Below are positions 36,172-46,129 of a DNA stretch of 64,000 nt, piece by piece. Every line of letters begins with the position of its first letter. The stretch's first letter is position 1. The notes under the pieces were generated by a model that did no database searches, was not told the DNA's origin, and saw only the letters and a program-made list of their open reading frames with translations. The DNA comes from Polytrichum commune (lineage: Eukaryota; Streptophyta; Polytrichopsida; Polytrichales; Polytrichaceae), in NCBI GenBank assembly GCA_950295325.1, contig OX485809.1, positions 9,116,001 through 9,180,000 of the forward strand. The letters run 5' to 3'. Made by a program: the position numbers and the translations under genes.

Positions 36172-36615
36172 TTACTTTTCATTCATTTAAATATTGAAAC
36201 AAAGTTTGGTATATTTTGCATCCTAGCATTTCTATATAATCATTGTATTCGGTAATTGGAGACTTTCTGAAGATTTTGACTTTTTGAGGACGCAATTTTC
36301 AAATGTGGACCAATAATGACAACATAAGAATCCCATATATATAGTTTTGTATATAATTATCAGACATAAGTGCATGAAAGTGGAAACAAATATGAAGCAT
36401 ACATGAAAACATTTGCAAATGAAATGAGAAATTGATGCCGATGGAAAGGGAGTATGAGGAGAACGATTGCAAATTGAATCTATTCAATGGGCTTGAAATA
36501 CAAATATAATGGAAATACCATCAATGTCTTGAAGAAATTCAAATATAATAGAGAACCAAGCACTATGTTCTACCCCTACACACATTTACGTCTGAAGTAG
36601 ACGTTTCTAGTCCCA
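36172..36615. other. AT-rich spacer
   Basis: No gene recognised. A poly-T run at about 36618-36629 corresponds to the lysine codons at the end of the neighbouring minus-strand exon. Confidence 0.5.
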
Positions 36616-37517
36616 TTATTTTTTTTTTGCAGCTATGTCCTTCTTTTTGGCGGCCTCCATGGCTCTGAAAATCTCCGGCCCACGACTGTATCCTTGTTTG
36701 TTGACTGGACTGGAATATGTGTCGTTCTTCCATATTTCCGGACGCACTCCCGAGTTGTACGAGGTGGTATTGTAAGTAGAATACGAGGGCGTTTGCGAGA
36801 GGGAACGTCTTGTACTTCTCCGGAGGGCCAAACAACGATCGGACTCGGAAGATGTGGCCTTGAGGACGTGCCTTTCCAATGATGAAGTCGAGGAGGGTTG
36901 GCCACCAAGCGAGCGGAAAGCCACCTGCGAAACAACGCCATAGGGAGATAAGAATAAGAATGGAGTGGGGAAAATAATGAGGGCGGTTTGGGATGGGTGC
37001 TCGTAAACCTCCCGGCACGCGGAGACAAGAGGAAAGCAACGGTGAAAAGGGGTTTAAGGGACAAAGAAGGGCACCTTGGATTTGGTGACGTCAATACTGG
37101 GGACGATGGGCACGACGGGGGCATCAAGGAGAGCATGCGAATCCGGTAGAATTGCAGCACTGTTGAGTAAATTGGGGGAAGCATGGCAAGGAGGGCCAAC
37201 GATCGCGGACAAGATTGCGGGAGGAGGAACGGAGTCGACGGGGGAGGGTCGCACCGGGGAGCTTCCATGTGGAGACGCCGGCTCAGCCCACGATGAGCGA
37301 CGGCGTCGTCCCTCGAGGGCGACACATGCCCCAAACGAACGAGCGTTCACTTCTCTTTGGAGAGGGGGGAGGGCGACGGGGCGTACGCGCGGGCGACAAC
37401 CCTGGGGGGCGGGCTATTGACAACACCGTCGTCGATGTCGACGTCCCGGGAGTAGTCCACGGCTGAGGCTGCATCCACTGCCGAGAACTGATAGAGGGAG
37501 GGGATATGGGAATCCAT
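36616..37517 (-). pseudogene. Unknown two-exon gene with a frame break
   Basis: Exon 1 starts at ATG 37517 (MDSHIPSLYQF) and ends at AAG|GTGCCC (37075). Exon 2 begins after a strong pyrimidine tract and TTTCGCAG at 36925 and runs from 36924 to TAA at 36616, ending in a Lys-rich tail. The two exons join in phase 0. Within exon 1 the first frame hits TGA near 37348, and the second frame takes over (FGACVALEG onward). The break sits on a sequence resembling the locus palindrome (37332-37353). The protein is Pro/Ser/Arg-rich and I do not recognise it. Exon 1 is 443 nt, two more than a multiple of three, as an inserted 20-mer would cause. It could instead be unspliced non-coding DNA. Confidence 0.4.
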
Positions 37518-37679
37518 CACGTGGCGGGAAGGGGTTGAGGGGGGACGGGAAAGGCCGTCAAGGAGAGGGGTGTCACATAGGGGAGCAAACTATGCGCAAC
37601 AACAAAAAAAGACACCCAAGTATGGAGCAAGCATTAGATATGTAAATCACATGGACACAACCACATGCACGGAGATATT

Positions 37680-38447
37680 TCAAATGAGTTTATTAAATTT
37701 CGCGAGAATCATGATGCTCTTATATACATTATCGCGGGGGCTTAGTCCCGCATTGCCGATGGGATTGGACCTAACAAAAAAAGGGATGCTACCGGCGTGG
37801 AGCACAAGCCTTCTAAGGTAAGGCGTTAGCGTATGGACCAAAAATGTGTCGTTTCTATCACCGGTCCACGGGTCAAGGAAGATGACGTTGCCCAGGGGGT
37901 TCAAAACGCTCTTGGCGGGGTTGTCGTCGATGAGGAGGGTGTTCTCCGGAGTTGGCCACCACCCGTGGGGTACCCCCTGCAGCCGGGGGATGCCTCGCCA
38001 CAGTCTGGACTTGAGGACCTTGAGGAATTGTTGTCCTCCGCCTCGACCGCCGAACTTGGGAACCGGCAGACCCTTTTCGTCGAGTAATTCATTGTATTCC
38101 TCTTGGCCGAGGACGAAGCAAGGGCTCGGGAGATCACGGAAGAGGAAGTCGACGATGGGCTCCGTGTTCTCCATGACCATGGAGCTCCACACAATGACGT
38201 GAGCTAAGTCGAGCACCTCGCGAAGGAAATCCCGCAAGCCGGGACAGGTGCGGACAACCTTGCGGTTTATGAAGGTGTCGAGCTCGCTGTCATAATCCCT
38301 TTCGTCGAGGTGACGGAAGGGACGCGTGGGGACCTTTGGGATGTGTTTGGTGTGACACAACACCCCGTTGAGGTCAATAATGACGAACAGTTTGTTTCGG
38401 GTCTGAGGTACACTGGTCGAGGGGTTGCGACCTATCTCCGGGGGGTC
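37680..38447 (-). CDS. FCP1/SCP-like phosphatase domain, last exon (partial gene)
   Basis: The exon begins after an acceptor-like TTAATCACAG (38448-38457) and runs about 255 codons to a stop at 37680. FCP1-homology (HAD superfamily) motifs appear in order: a nucleophile loop LFVIIDLNGVL (motif I), VIVWSSM (motif II), a Lys-bearing central region, and LLIDDNPAKS (motif IV) followed by the usual NVIFLDPWTGD. These phosphatases act on phosphoserine or phosphothreonine, classically of the RNA polymerase II tail or other nuclear substrates. Motif I reads D-x-N rather than D-x-D, as in a plant subgroup I recall. If the second Asp is truly replaced, catalysis may be weak. Upstream exon(s) should lie beyond 38457 on the minus strand but were not found. 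The gene sits in the same GC-richer block as the palindromes. Confidence 0.7.
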   Translation of the reverse strand, partial: DPPEIGRNPSTSVPQTRNKLFVIIDLNGVLCHTKHIPKVPTRPFRHLDERDYDSELDTFINRKVVRTCPGLRDFLREVLDLAHVIVWSSMVMENTEPIVDFLFRDLPSPCFVLGQEEYNELLDEKGLPVPKFGGRGGGQQFLKVLKSRLWRGIPRLQGVPHGWWPTPENTLLIDDNPAKSVLNPLGNVIFLDPWTGDRNDTFLVHTLTPYLRRLVLHAGSIPFFVRSNPIGNAGLSPRDNVYKSIMILAKFNKLI

Positions 38448-38580
38448 CTGTGATTAACAATTCGACTAGTTTAATGCTATGATCCAATAAAGAATTTTGC
38501 ATCAAACATGAAGACGATGCAATATGGAAAAAGACGAAGGGCAAGAACAAGATTGTAAAGAGAATGTGCTGAAGGGTACA

Positions 38581-39209
38581 TTTGCGAACGCTCGTTCATG
38601 AATGAAGGCCAGAAATGGCGAGGTGCACAATTCACAAACGTTCGTTCGTGAAAGAAGGCCAACAGTGACCAGACGCATCATTCACGAACGTTCGTTTGTG
38701 AATGATCCTTATAGTATATTTACGAACGGGCGTTTGTGAAAGAGAGGGACACGGGGTCGCATCCTTTTACGAGCGTCCATTCGTAAACGAGGTAGAATTG
38801 CACAAGCAAGCGAAGCCACATGAACAAACACAATAAAAAGAATGCGAGACGACGCAAAGTGTGTGCAATTCGATGCAAAGCTCATTTCATTATATGAATT
38901 CCATGAAAATTTACAGTTTGTCTCAGATGATAATCTATCACACACGTTCCTAAGGCAACAGGATGCCATGTCCTACAAAACTGATCGACCTAAGGGAGTA
39001 CGCAAAAATGGGCTTTCAGAGGTCTTGGATGTCAATGCAGACAATGAGCCAAAAACACAACACAGGTGGTTAGAGATGTTACGAACGCGCGTTCGTCAAT
39101 GCATGTGGTATTCTCAAAGATGAGTTACATCGTCATCAGAGGGAGGGGCAGCGGCGTTGGAGCAAGCGGCAGCTCCCTCCTCAGCGATTAACGAACGCGT
39201 GTTCGTCAC
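38581..39209. repeat. Short palindromes, left cluster (7 copies)
   Basis: Copies at 38581-38602, 38631-38652, 38681-38702, 38719-38740, 38766-38787, 39078-39099 and 39188-39209. Each has a 10-base arm close to TTTACGAACG, two central bases, and the inverted arm close to CGTTCGTAAA. The central pairs are CT, TT, TT, GG, TC, CG and CG. Centre-to-centre distances in the first five are 50, 50, 38 and 47. The first spacers also share GAAGGCCA, so part of the cluster is a 50-bp tandem repeat. Confidence 0.92.
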
Positions 39210-39456
39210 CTCCACAATCGCAAGTGCCTTCGTCTCCATTAGATTGTCCGCACGCACTGCTTGAGACGTTTGGGTCTGTTGGATGTGCTCCGTGTCGTCG
39301 TCTTCGCCACCCAGGTCAATCCTCCCTGACCTCAGCCCTTCTGAAGGTGCCATCCCACTTTGAAAACATGGTCCTCTCCAGTCTCGTTGTCATCACACAA
39401 AATCTTGCCACGCCCTTGAATGTGACGTTCCTCTTCCTCTCCAAAAAGGAGATGTA

Positions 39457-41463
39457 TCACTGAAGCTCTTCAGGTTCAGTCTCTGTTTTTTTTGCTCTTT
39501 TGTTCCCCTTGAACTTCAGGACAACGACGTGGTCCTTCACCAGACTGCGCATTGAGTCACCGTTGATATTGTACATCACCTTGAACTCCTTCCATTTCGC
39601 CCAGTTGACATCGCCGTCGGCATGGAAGAGGTGCATCTTAAGCAAGAGTCCACTAATCTCTTGCATCGCAACGGTCTTCAGCTTCATGTGGTTGCACCAC
39701 TCTTTTATTGAGTACGTGCCGGGCTTGTGCTTTGGTCTCTTAAAAAATATCTTGGGATAAGGGATGGTCCTTCCCACGGTGTTCCCAAGAACGTGCACCG
39801 CACAACGCTGCAACTCTGACTCTGTCAGTCCTTGCAGGGCCCTGAAAATTTCCCTTAGTAGAGGCGGGGCTTCTATGCTCTTATCGTTACTGTACTTCTC
39901 TTCAATATCGGGGTTCACTAGATCGCCCAAGCTGTGAGCGTCGAAGAACTGGGTCCACAACTCCCAGGTGTCTCTGTTGCAGCAAATCAGACAGAGCTCA
40001 CCTTTGAGCTCCAGAATTGATTTGGTGCTCGTGGACTTCATGTCGATGGAGGAGAACTTGTCCACCATCGCATCATAGAACGCCTGCAATATACATACAA
40101 GGATGTCAGTGCTCAATATCAAATATGAACGCACGTTCGTAAATTGGCAACATTTCAAATTTTTGAATGCAACATATACTTTACAAACGCTCGTTCGTAA
40201 ACTCACCTTCCATTGTGGAGATTGGGTCTTCGCGTTCTCCCTCTCTTTTGGCAAGCATCCATGCGCGACCCACACGTCTCTGGCCGCCACTATACTCGCC
40301 GCCCACGAGGCCTCGAATGCCTTGATCTTGTTTCCGGAATTCAAAAATGAGGATATTTTCCGGAGCTTGTCCCAATCGTCAGACCACACCAAGAACGCCT
40401 TCCAGTAGTGTAAGTCCGCCTTGAGCTCATGCTGGAAGTTATCGTCCTTGAGGATGATTTGTGACGCCTCCAGACTGTGTTGTCCATCGATAATCCAAAA
40501 CTCTCCATTCTAGATTCAGGGCCAATCCTTCTCAGTAGGACTGGACAACAGGCCCTTCGGCATCACGCAGACAGTCTGCCTATCCCACTTCACGTTGTTC
40601 ATTAGGTTATTTATTTGCCACTTCACGCCCCCGCTCTCACGAGACCTAACCACCCACTTGTTGGGTGATTTCTCGCACTTGAAGCAGTCCACGTTGAAAG
40701 TGAAGTGGCGTCCCATGGGCCAGCAATCCTTCGAGTAGTTGTTGAAATCTCGCAAGATTTTTGTCGCTTTTGCAGCGTCCGGATTTTCTCCCTTCTTCAA
40801 AGGGGTTGGCATCACTGGCGACGAACTCACCTCAGTGCCCTCTGTCACTCCAGACTTCTCCATGTCGTCCCTCGACCTCTTGGATGGAGGGGACTGTCAG
40901 CTTGGCCCTACGGTCAACCTGCTCCCCAAAGGCACTGGCCTAGGAGCAATTCTGGAACCTCCTGCCCCTGAAGCCGATGGTTTTCCATGACTTTTCTTTC
41001 TTTTATTGGCCTCCGCGGCCACACTGTTGAACTTCGAAATATTCAAAGTGAAGGCGGTTAACTTCCTCGTTGTCGAGTGTTGGCTCAGGGCGTACTTGGT
41101 GAAAAGAGCATCCATGTTGAAATGTTTCGCATCGGAGGCGACATTATTGCTTGCATACACATAGGAGAATGGGTGCAAGAGGTAGTTCAAAAGGAGGTTG
41201 ATATGGTCTTTTTTGTTTTTTATATCTAGAATAACAAAGTCTCCTTGGGCCTCTACGGACTCTATCTCCCAATTCTTTGCCTGCACCCATTGATCTAGAT
41301 GGTCTGCCCTTGTTTGAATCTCATAAGTGAAACGCAACACAAATAACCCTTCTTCGGTCTTCGTAGGGATTGTTGTCCACTCCGCCATGACTTCCTCTTT
41401 TGGAACATAATTGTTGTTCCCATTGGTATCCGAAACACCTTCTGGAAGGCACTCCACAGGCAT
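39457..41463 (-). pseudogene. Broken gene with ParB-like DGQH motif
   Basis: One frame runs from ATG 41463 to the stop at 39457, interrupted by TGA (40897-40899), TGA (40516-40518) and TAG (40510-40512). A 123-bp intron with GTGAGT and TTGCAG borders (40084-40206) is a multiple of three and has no stop. The N-terminal third (41463-40900) is globular and ends in a basic KRKKSHGK stretch. A PPSKRSRDD nuclear-localisation-like segment follows the first stop. Then comes WPMGRHFTFNVDCF, and after the double stop FWIIDGQHSLEAS, which resembles the DGQHR/DGHHR box of ParB/sulfiredoxin-fold domains. The last 200 residues are alpha-rich and end in KGNKRAKKTE. I do not know the family. Low-copy or transposon-encoded origin is undecided. 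Palindromes flank it on both sides. Confidence 0.6.
40122..40201. repeat. Short palindromes in the intron (2 copies)
   Basis: Copies at 40122-40143 (central CA) and 40180-40201 (central CT) fill over a third of the 123-bp intron of the DGQH gene. The spacing is 58 bp. Confidence 0.9.
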
Positions 41464-41532
41464 TGGAACAAGTTGATGGCGTTTCTGCTTGCTTTAGCCA
41501 TATGCGTCATACCAAAGCAAATTAGAATTATT

Positions 41533-42007
41533 TTTACGAACGTTCATTCGTAAGCAACAGCGCTGCTAGGCAGACTAATGACATCATGGCGTTGTTGGAC
41601 ATACGAAGTTTTGTATGTGCTTTATGTATGTCAAGAAAAATTTGGCAGACTAATTTTCACATTGGTTCACATCTTTTACGAACGCGTGTTTGTAAATGCA
41701 GATGCCTTGTTAGTGGTATTTTTGTACATAACTTTACGAACGTGCGTTCGTAAAATCATGCTCTAAATTGGAACCTACTTGGTTAAATTTATTTCTTTAT
41801 GTGATTGGGTTAATTTAAATGTGATATGAATTACTGTATATACGAACGCTCGTTCGTATATATAGCCCTCCATTTTGATCACATTTTTACGAACGCACGT
41901 TCGTAAACATATAGTCTTGGGGTTTGTGCGTATCTTTACGGACGCGCGTTCGTAAAAAGAGGGTATATTATGCGTTGTACAGGTATTTACGAACGCTCGT
42001 TCGTAAA
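41533..42007. repeat. Short palindromes, right cluster (7 copies)
   Basis: Copies at 41533-41554, 41675-41696, 41733-41754, 41839-41860, 41886-41907, 41935-41956 and 41986-42007, with central pairs TT, CG, TG, CT, CA, CG and CT. The last four centres are 47, 49 and 51 bp apart. A degenerate copy (CATACGAA-GT-TTTGTATG) near 41600-41617 partly fills the largest gap. Confidence 0.92.
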
Positions 42008-42984
42008 TGAGCATGTTGTTTGTTTATATATATTATTATTATTACAGTGTCCGTACATATACGAATATGTATACAAGTATGGCAAGGGATTGCTTGTTGT
42101 GACTCAGCAATGCTTGCATTCGTGCCTGCAACTGTTGTTCAGAATGGTGAGATTGAAGAAAACAATAGAATCAAAACATATTATAGATTTGGAATGTGAT
42201 AAAGAATTCATAATGAATATCATAACTTAAATTGCAAAACACATGGCATTTAATAATGAACAAATTTATAATGTGAAGGAACTGAGTTGAGAAGGAATAT
42301 TGTGCTTACATTGAAATGTTGGACACCCAAAACATGTTCTTCCTCCCTTGTTAAAAACCCCAGCAAACCCCACAAAAGCAAAGTGATTTGAAAATCAAAT
42401 GCACCTTTGCACCACTGAAAGTGCCTTCACACTCTAAAGTTGTTGCACGCTATATACAAACCCTAACTAAGACTCTGATGTATATGCAACTCCCAATGTT
42501 GTATCTCTCCAATTGCTACTCTAAAACTTGCAATTATCAAGCTTCTAGCTTGAGTATCCTACTCTCAAGCTTCCAACTCTCAAGCTTTCAACTCTTCTAA
42601 CTCTTGAGTTCTCTACTCTAAAGGTGCAACTCTCAAGGGACTCTCAAGGAACTCTCAACACTTGCGCCTACAAAAGAAGTGCAACACACAAAACTAAATT
42701 TTGCAAGAGCTTCACCTCTGACCTTAAACCAACGCGGCGCTCCTCCTCTCTCTGCTCCAAATGAGAATGAGGAGATGAGAGGAAGGGGCGCGGGGAGGTA
42801 GCCCCACACCTCTAGGGTTTCCCCTCGGGCTGCCACATGGTCGCTTCCCATTGGGGAAGGAAGGTATTTTTTGTTGGGTCACCGTTCTCGATTTCATGGC
42901 AATTCAGGCACCAAGAAACCTAGGGAGGCTACATTCTAAGCCTCCGCAACACTCCCCACCATCATAGTGCCCTTGGCCGATGCA
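42008..42984. other. Spacer with CTCAAG-rich repeats
   Basis: Direct and inverted CTCAAG/CTTGAG words are dense at about 42541-42655. The segment 42700-42960 has a mixed GC-rich character resembling the leader or LTR of an element, but no matching partner was found. No gene recognised. Confidence 0.4.
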
Positions 42985-45134
42985 ATGCCCCACAAGACGA
43001 GGACATTGTCGTCAGGGGAGAAAGTTGTTCGAATGGTGTTGCCCACTGGCACAAAATGGAAGAACATCTTAATGGACATCAACAAAGTGGGTCGCAAAGC
43101 TGGATGTGGGTCCATTTCTTTGTCCAAGTTGAGTGTAATTAAAAACCAAAAGTTTGCGGAATACATTTTGAAGAGACCCGGGGACAAGTTTGCTAGATGT
43201 ACAGCATGTGAAAAATACAAAGATCTTCGAGACGCCCATCTTATAGGCACTGAGTCCTATACTAGACACCAAAGAAAATACATTGAGCATGTCAACAATC
43301 AGGAGGCACACCGTCATGATTACTACAAGAATCATGCACTATCCATAATGAGGCCCACGGAGGTCCTTACTATCATCCATGATAAAATTGACCATGCCAA
43401 AACCGCATGCCCTTGTTATGGACGCAAAATAAAGCCCACAGATGGTCTCTTCAAGTTGCCCATAGCTGTCACAGGTTCGTATGGAATCACAAATGTGTAT
43501 TGAAAGGATTTCCAATTTTTTGGGGTTTGTTTGTCAAATGTCCAATTTCATCCATCCGTTTAGTGGTTATCTCATATTTTTGTTGTTCACCCATCGTTTA
43601 TTTTTCTCATGTATGATCACCCACGGCCATGGGGACATTAAATATGCCCATTATGGTTTGGATTTCTACCCTGGCGATGCCAACCACATGGTTGGTTCAT
43701 TTGTAAAACTCTTGCGCGATCTTAAGAAGCCGCCGATGCACTCTTCCCATGCCATTTTTATGGTTGTGGAACGACACCCCTTTATGAAGCAGTGCTTCAA
43801 GGGAAAGAGGTTTGTATATCGTTATTGCCGGAACCATCTGGTGAATCCACATTCGGGAAACCATTGCTTCCAACTCTTCATGATCAACTTGATAATTGTG
43901 CTAAAGACAACAAATGTCGATACGTGTTTTGTTTTTGGTCATTGCTTGTGGCAAAAGGCATATTCAAAGAGGTATTTGTGTATTTCTTGATGGTGGGGCA
44001 CACACACGACGACATTAATGCGTTATTCGGACGTTGGAACATGAAGTTGCATGAAGAGAATTTTCCCATTATACCCTTTCTCATGAAATCATACATGGAT
44101 TTGGATAATGTGCATGTGATCCCGCACATGATTGAGGAAGTACCAAATTTCAAGGCCTTCATCAAGTCATACATGCTGAAGGGAGAGCACCATTTGGTGG
44201 GACACACGAAAACACAACAATTTCGCTTCTATATGAGGGATGATGGTATCCCCGCCATACAGTTCAAGCTTTTGTGCACATCTCCTAATTGGTGTCCAGA
44301 GGATGGTATGCTCATGTGGTGTCAGAACAATGATGAAAAATGTTTGCTCCCGGATGGGGATCCAAAGCCTTGCAAAGCCAACCCCATGAAGAATGGCCGG
44401 AAATCATAAAAGGCATATCCAGATTCATTGAATATTGGAAAGAGTTGTGTGAGGAAGACATCACCAAACGTGTTAGAGATACTTATGAACCGTTGATCAC
44501 GTATTGGGATCGCATTCGCTCGGCCTTGATAACACTTGGTGGCAACACACGAATGACTTTGATACAAAGATTTTGGCCACAAAGTCATTTCACGATTGTC
44601 GAGTCCGACACCATGTTCTTCGACAATGGAGAGGTCCGTGAAGAGTTTGCAATGGATGAGCATTACGTTGGTCCTGCGCGCAATCGGCCGGCACCGTCGT
44701 TTCGTATAGGTGTTGATTGTCATGAAGGTTATATGGTGCTCGTACGAGCAGGAGATGAGGAGCACCCCAAGCCAATTTGGTTGGTTAAAGCATTGTCTTC
44801 ACCCAATTTTGTCCGAATTAGCCCCAACTTTCGTCAAATTGAAGTGAAATATTGTTGTCCTAGCACCAAAGACCAGAACGTTCTCCGCATCCATTTAGGT
44901 TGGAACACCAAAAAGAATTTCAAGTGGACAGTGTACTCAATATATGGACCGGTTTGGATAAACACGGATACCATACTTTGTGCTTGGAAACCGCATAAGG
45001 GTTCTAAATCGGAAACAATAACCATCCCCCAAAAACATATAGATTTTGCCAAAGACAACTTGGCACATATTGTAGTTGCGGAAAATGAAGTCAAAAATGG
45101 ATATGAAGCGGAATATGGAGACAGGGAAACATAA
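42985..45134 (+). pseudogene. DUF7869-type transposon gene, frameshifted
   Basis: The order of motifs is that of the DUF7869 family found in many plant transposons: DKFARCTACEKYK (from about 43187), IIHDKIDHAKT (43372 on), ITHGHGD-x-x-YAHYGLDFYPGD (43617 on), HDQLDN (43882 on), YVFCFWSLLVAKGIF and FLMVGHTHDDINALFGRW (43987 on), then a less conserved acidic C-terminal part to the stop at 45134. The conserved Asp and His residues suggest a metal-dependent nuclease or transposase-like core, but function is not established. The reading frame changes near 43765 and near 44395, and about 150 bp at 43471-43616 interrupts the conserved sequence with no clean AG acceptor. The copy is therefore not translatable as one protein. 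Confidence 0.75.
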
Positions 45135-45711
45135 CATAAGTTGGAATTAATGGCTAAACATAGGGGGACTTTATAGACTTGGTATTATTGCAATTATTAT
45201 ATAATAAATATATAATATTCAAATTTATAAATACGTTTGGGATGCGCCATCCAATTCCATAAGACCCTTATATATGGGATGTGCACCTTAAACTTTATAA
45301 TGACATAATACTATTTGAATTTGGGATTCGATTGTTTTTTCCACGTGGAGTTTATGTTTATATTATGATATGAAGACTTACTATTTTTAGTAATTTGAAT
45401 ATTCTTCGCGGGCGAATTTGTAAACCGTCATGTTCCCAAAGTTTCATATGTTCACAATATTGGCATCCCAAACTATGGGCGTATTTTATTTTGAGACTTT
45501 CCAAAGTCTCCAATTAACGAATATAGTGTTTACAATGAAATGTTGTCATGGATTATTGAAATTTGGATGGGAAATCTCTTACTAATTGACAGCAATTGCA
45601 ATATTATGACTCTATAAGGCCCAAATCTTTTACAAATAATTCGACAAATAATGTTAGGTTTGCATTTGATGTTGGTGACACTACAAAGGTGGTTTACAAT
45701 TAGTACGGACA
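45135..45711. other. AT-rich spacer
   Basis: No gene or repeat recognised between the DUF7869 gene and the family-A MITE. Confidence 0.5.
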
Positions 45712-45940
45712 GAGGGAATTATTGCATACAAGTGTACCTCTCATCCATCCAGCATTAAACCTTGACACCCTATAGGTTTGTTGTCAATTCATATTAGATG
45801 ACTCAGATTAGTTTGTTTCAAGGTCATTGAAGCTTCGGTGTCAATTCAACTAAAAGTAATAAAAATCCCACCTACGTACTATTTCAAGGCCTCTATGTTG
45901 GATAAATGAGAGGTATGCTTGTGTGCAATAATACCTTCTC
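45712..45940. mobile_element. Dispersed repeat family A, copy 3 (complete MITE)
   Basis: The 229-bp copy has TIRs of about 50 bp: the left contains ATTGCATACAAG then CCTCTCATCCATCCAGCAT, and the right contains ATGTTGGATAAATGAGAGG then TGTGTGCAATAAT. The internal sequence is collinear with the other copies. No coding capacity. Confidence 0.8.
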
Positions 45941-46129
45941 CACTTAGTATTAAGAAAGACCAATAAAATCGGTATCACTAAATACAATCTTTAGTGTACT
46001 GGGATCCAGTAGATTTAATGTCATATTTGGTTTTCAACTCTGTAACATTCTAAGCTTCCATTGATCAAGGGTATTGAATTTGGGACATTATGCCATGCCA
46101 GACACCAGAGTACTCCAGACCAGTGATCA

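Noticed and set aside
38581-42007. CRISPR array
   Set aside because: The repeats are fully palindromic, vary in arms and centre, and have irregular spacers, some of them related to each other. The sequence is from a plant nuclear genome and no cas gene is present.
41578-42014. Open frames on both strands repeating YERAFVN- or ERSFV-type peptides
   Set aside because: They are translations of the palindromes themselves, which lack stops in some frames. There is no start context or conservation to support a protein.
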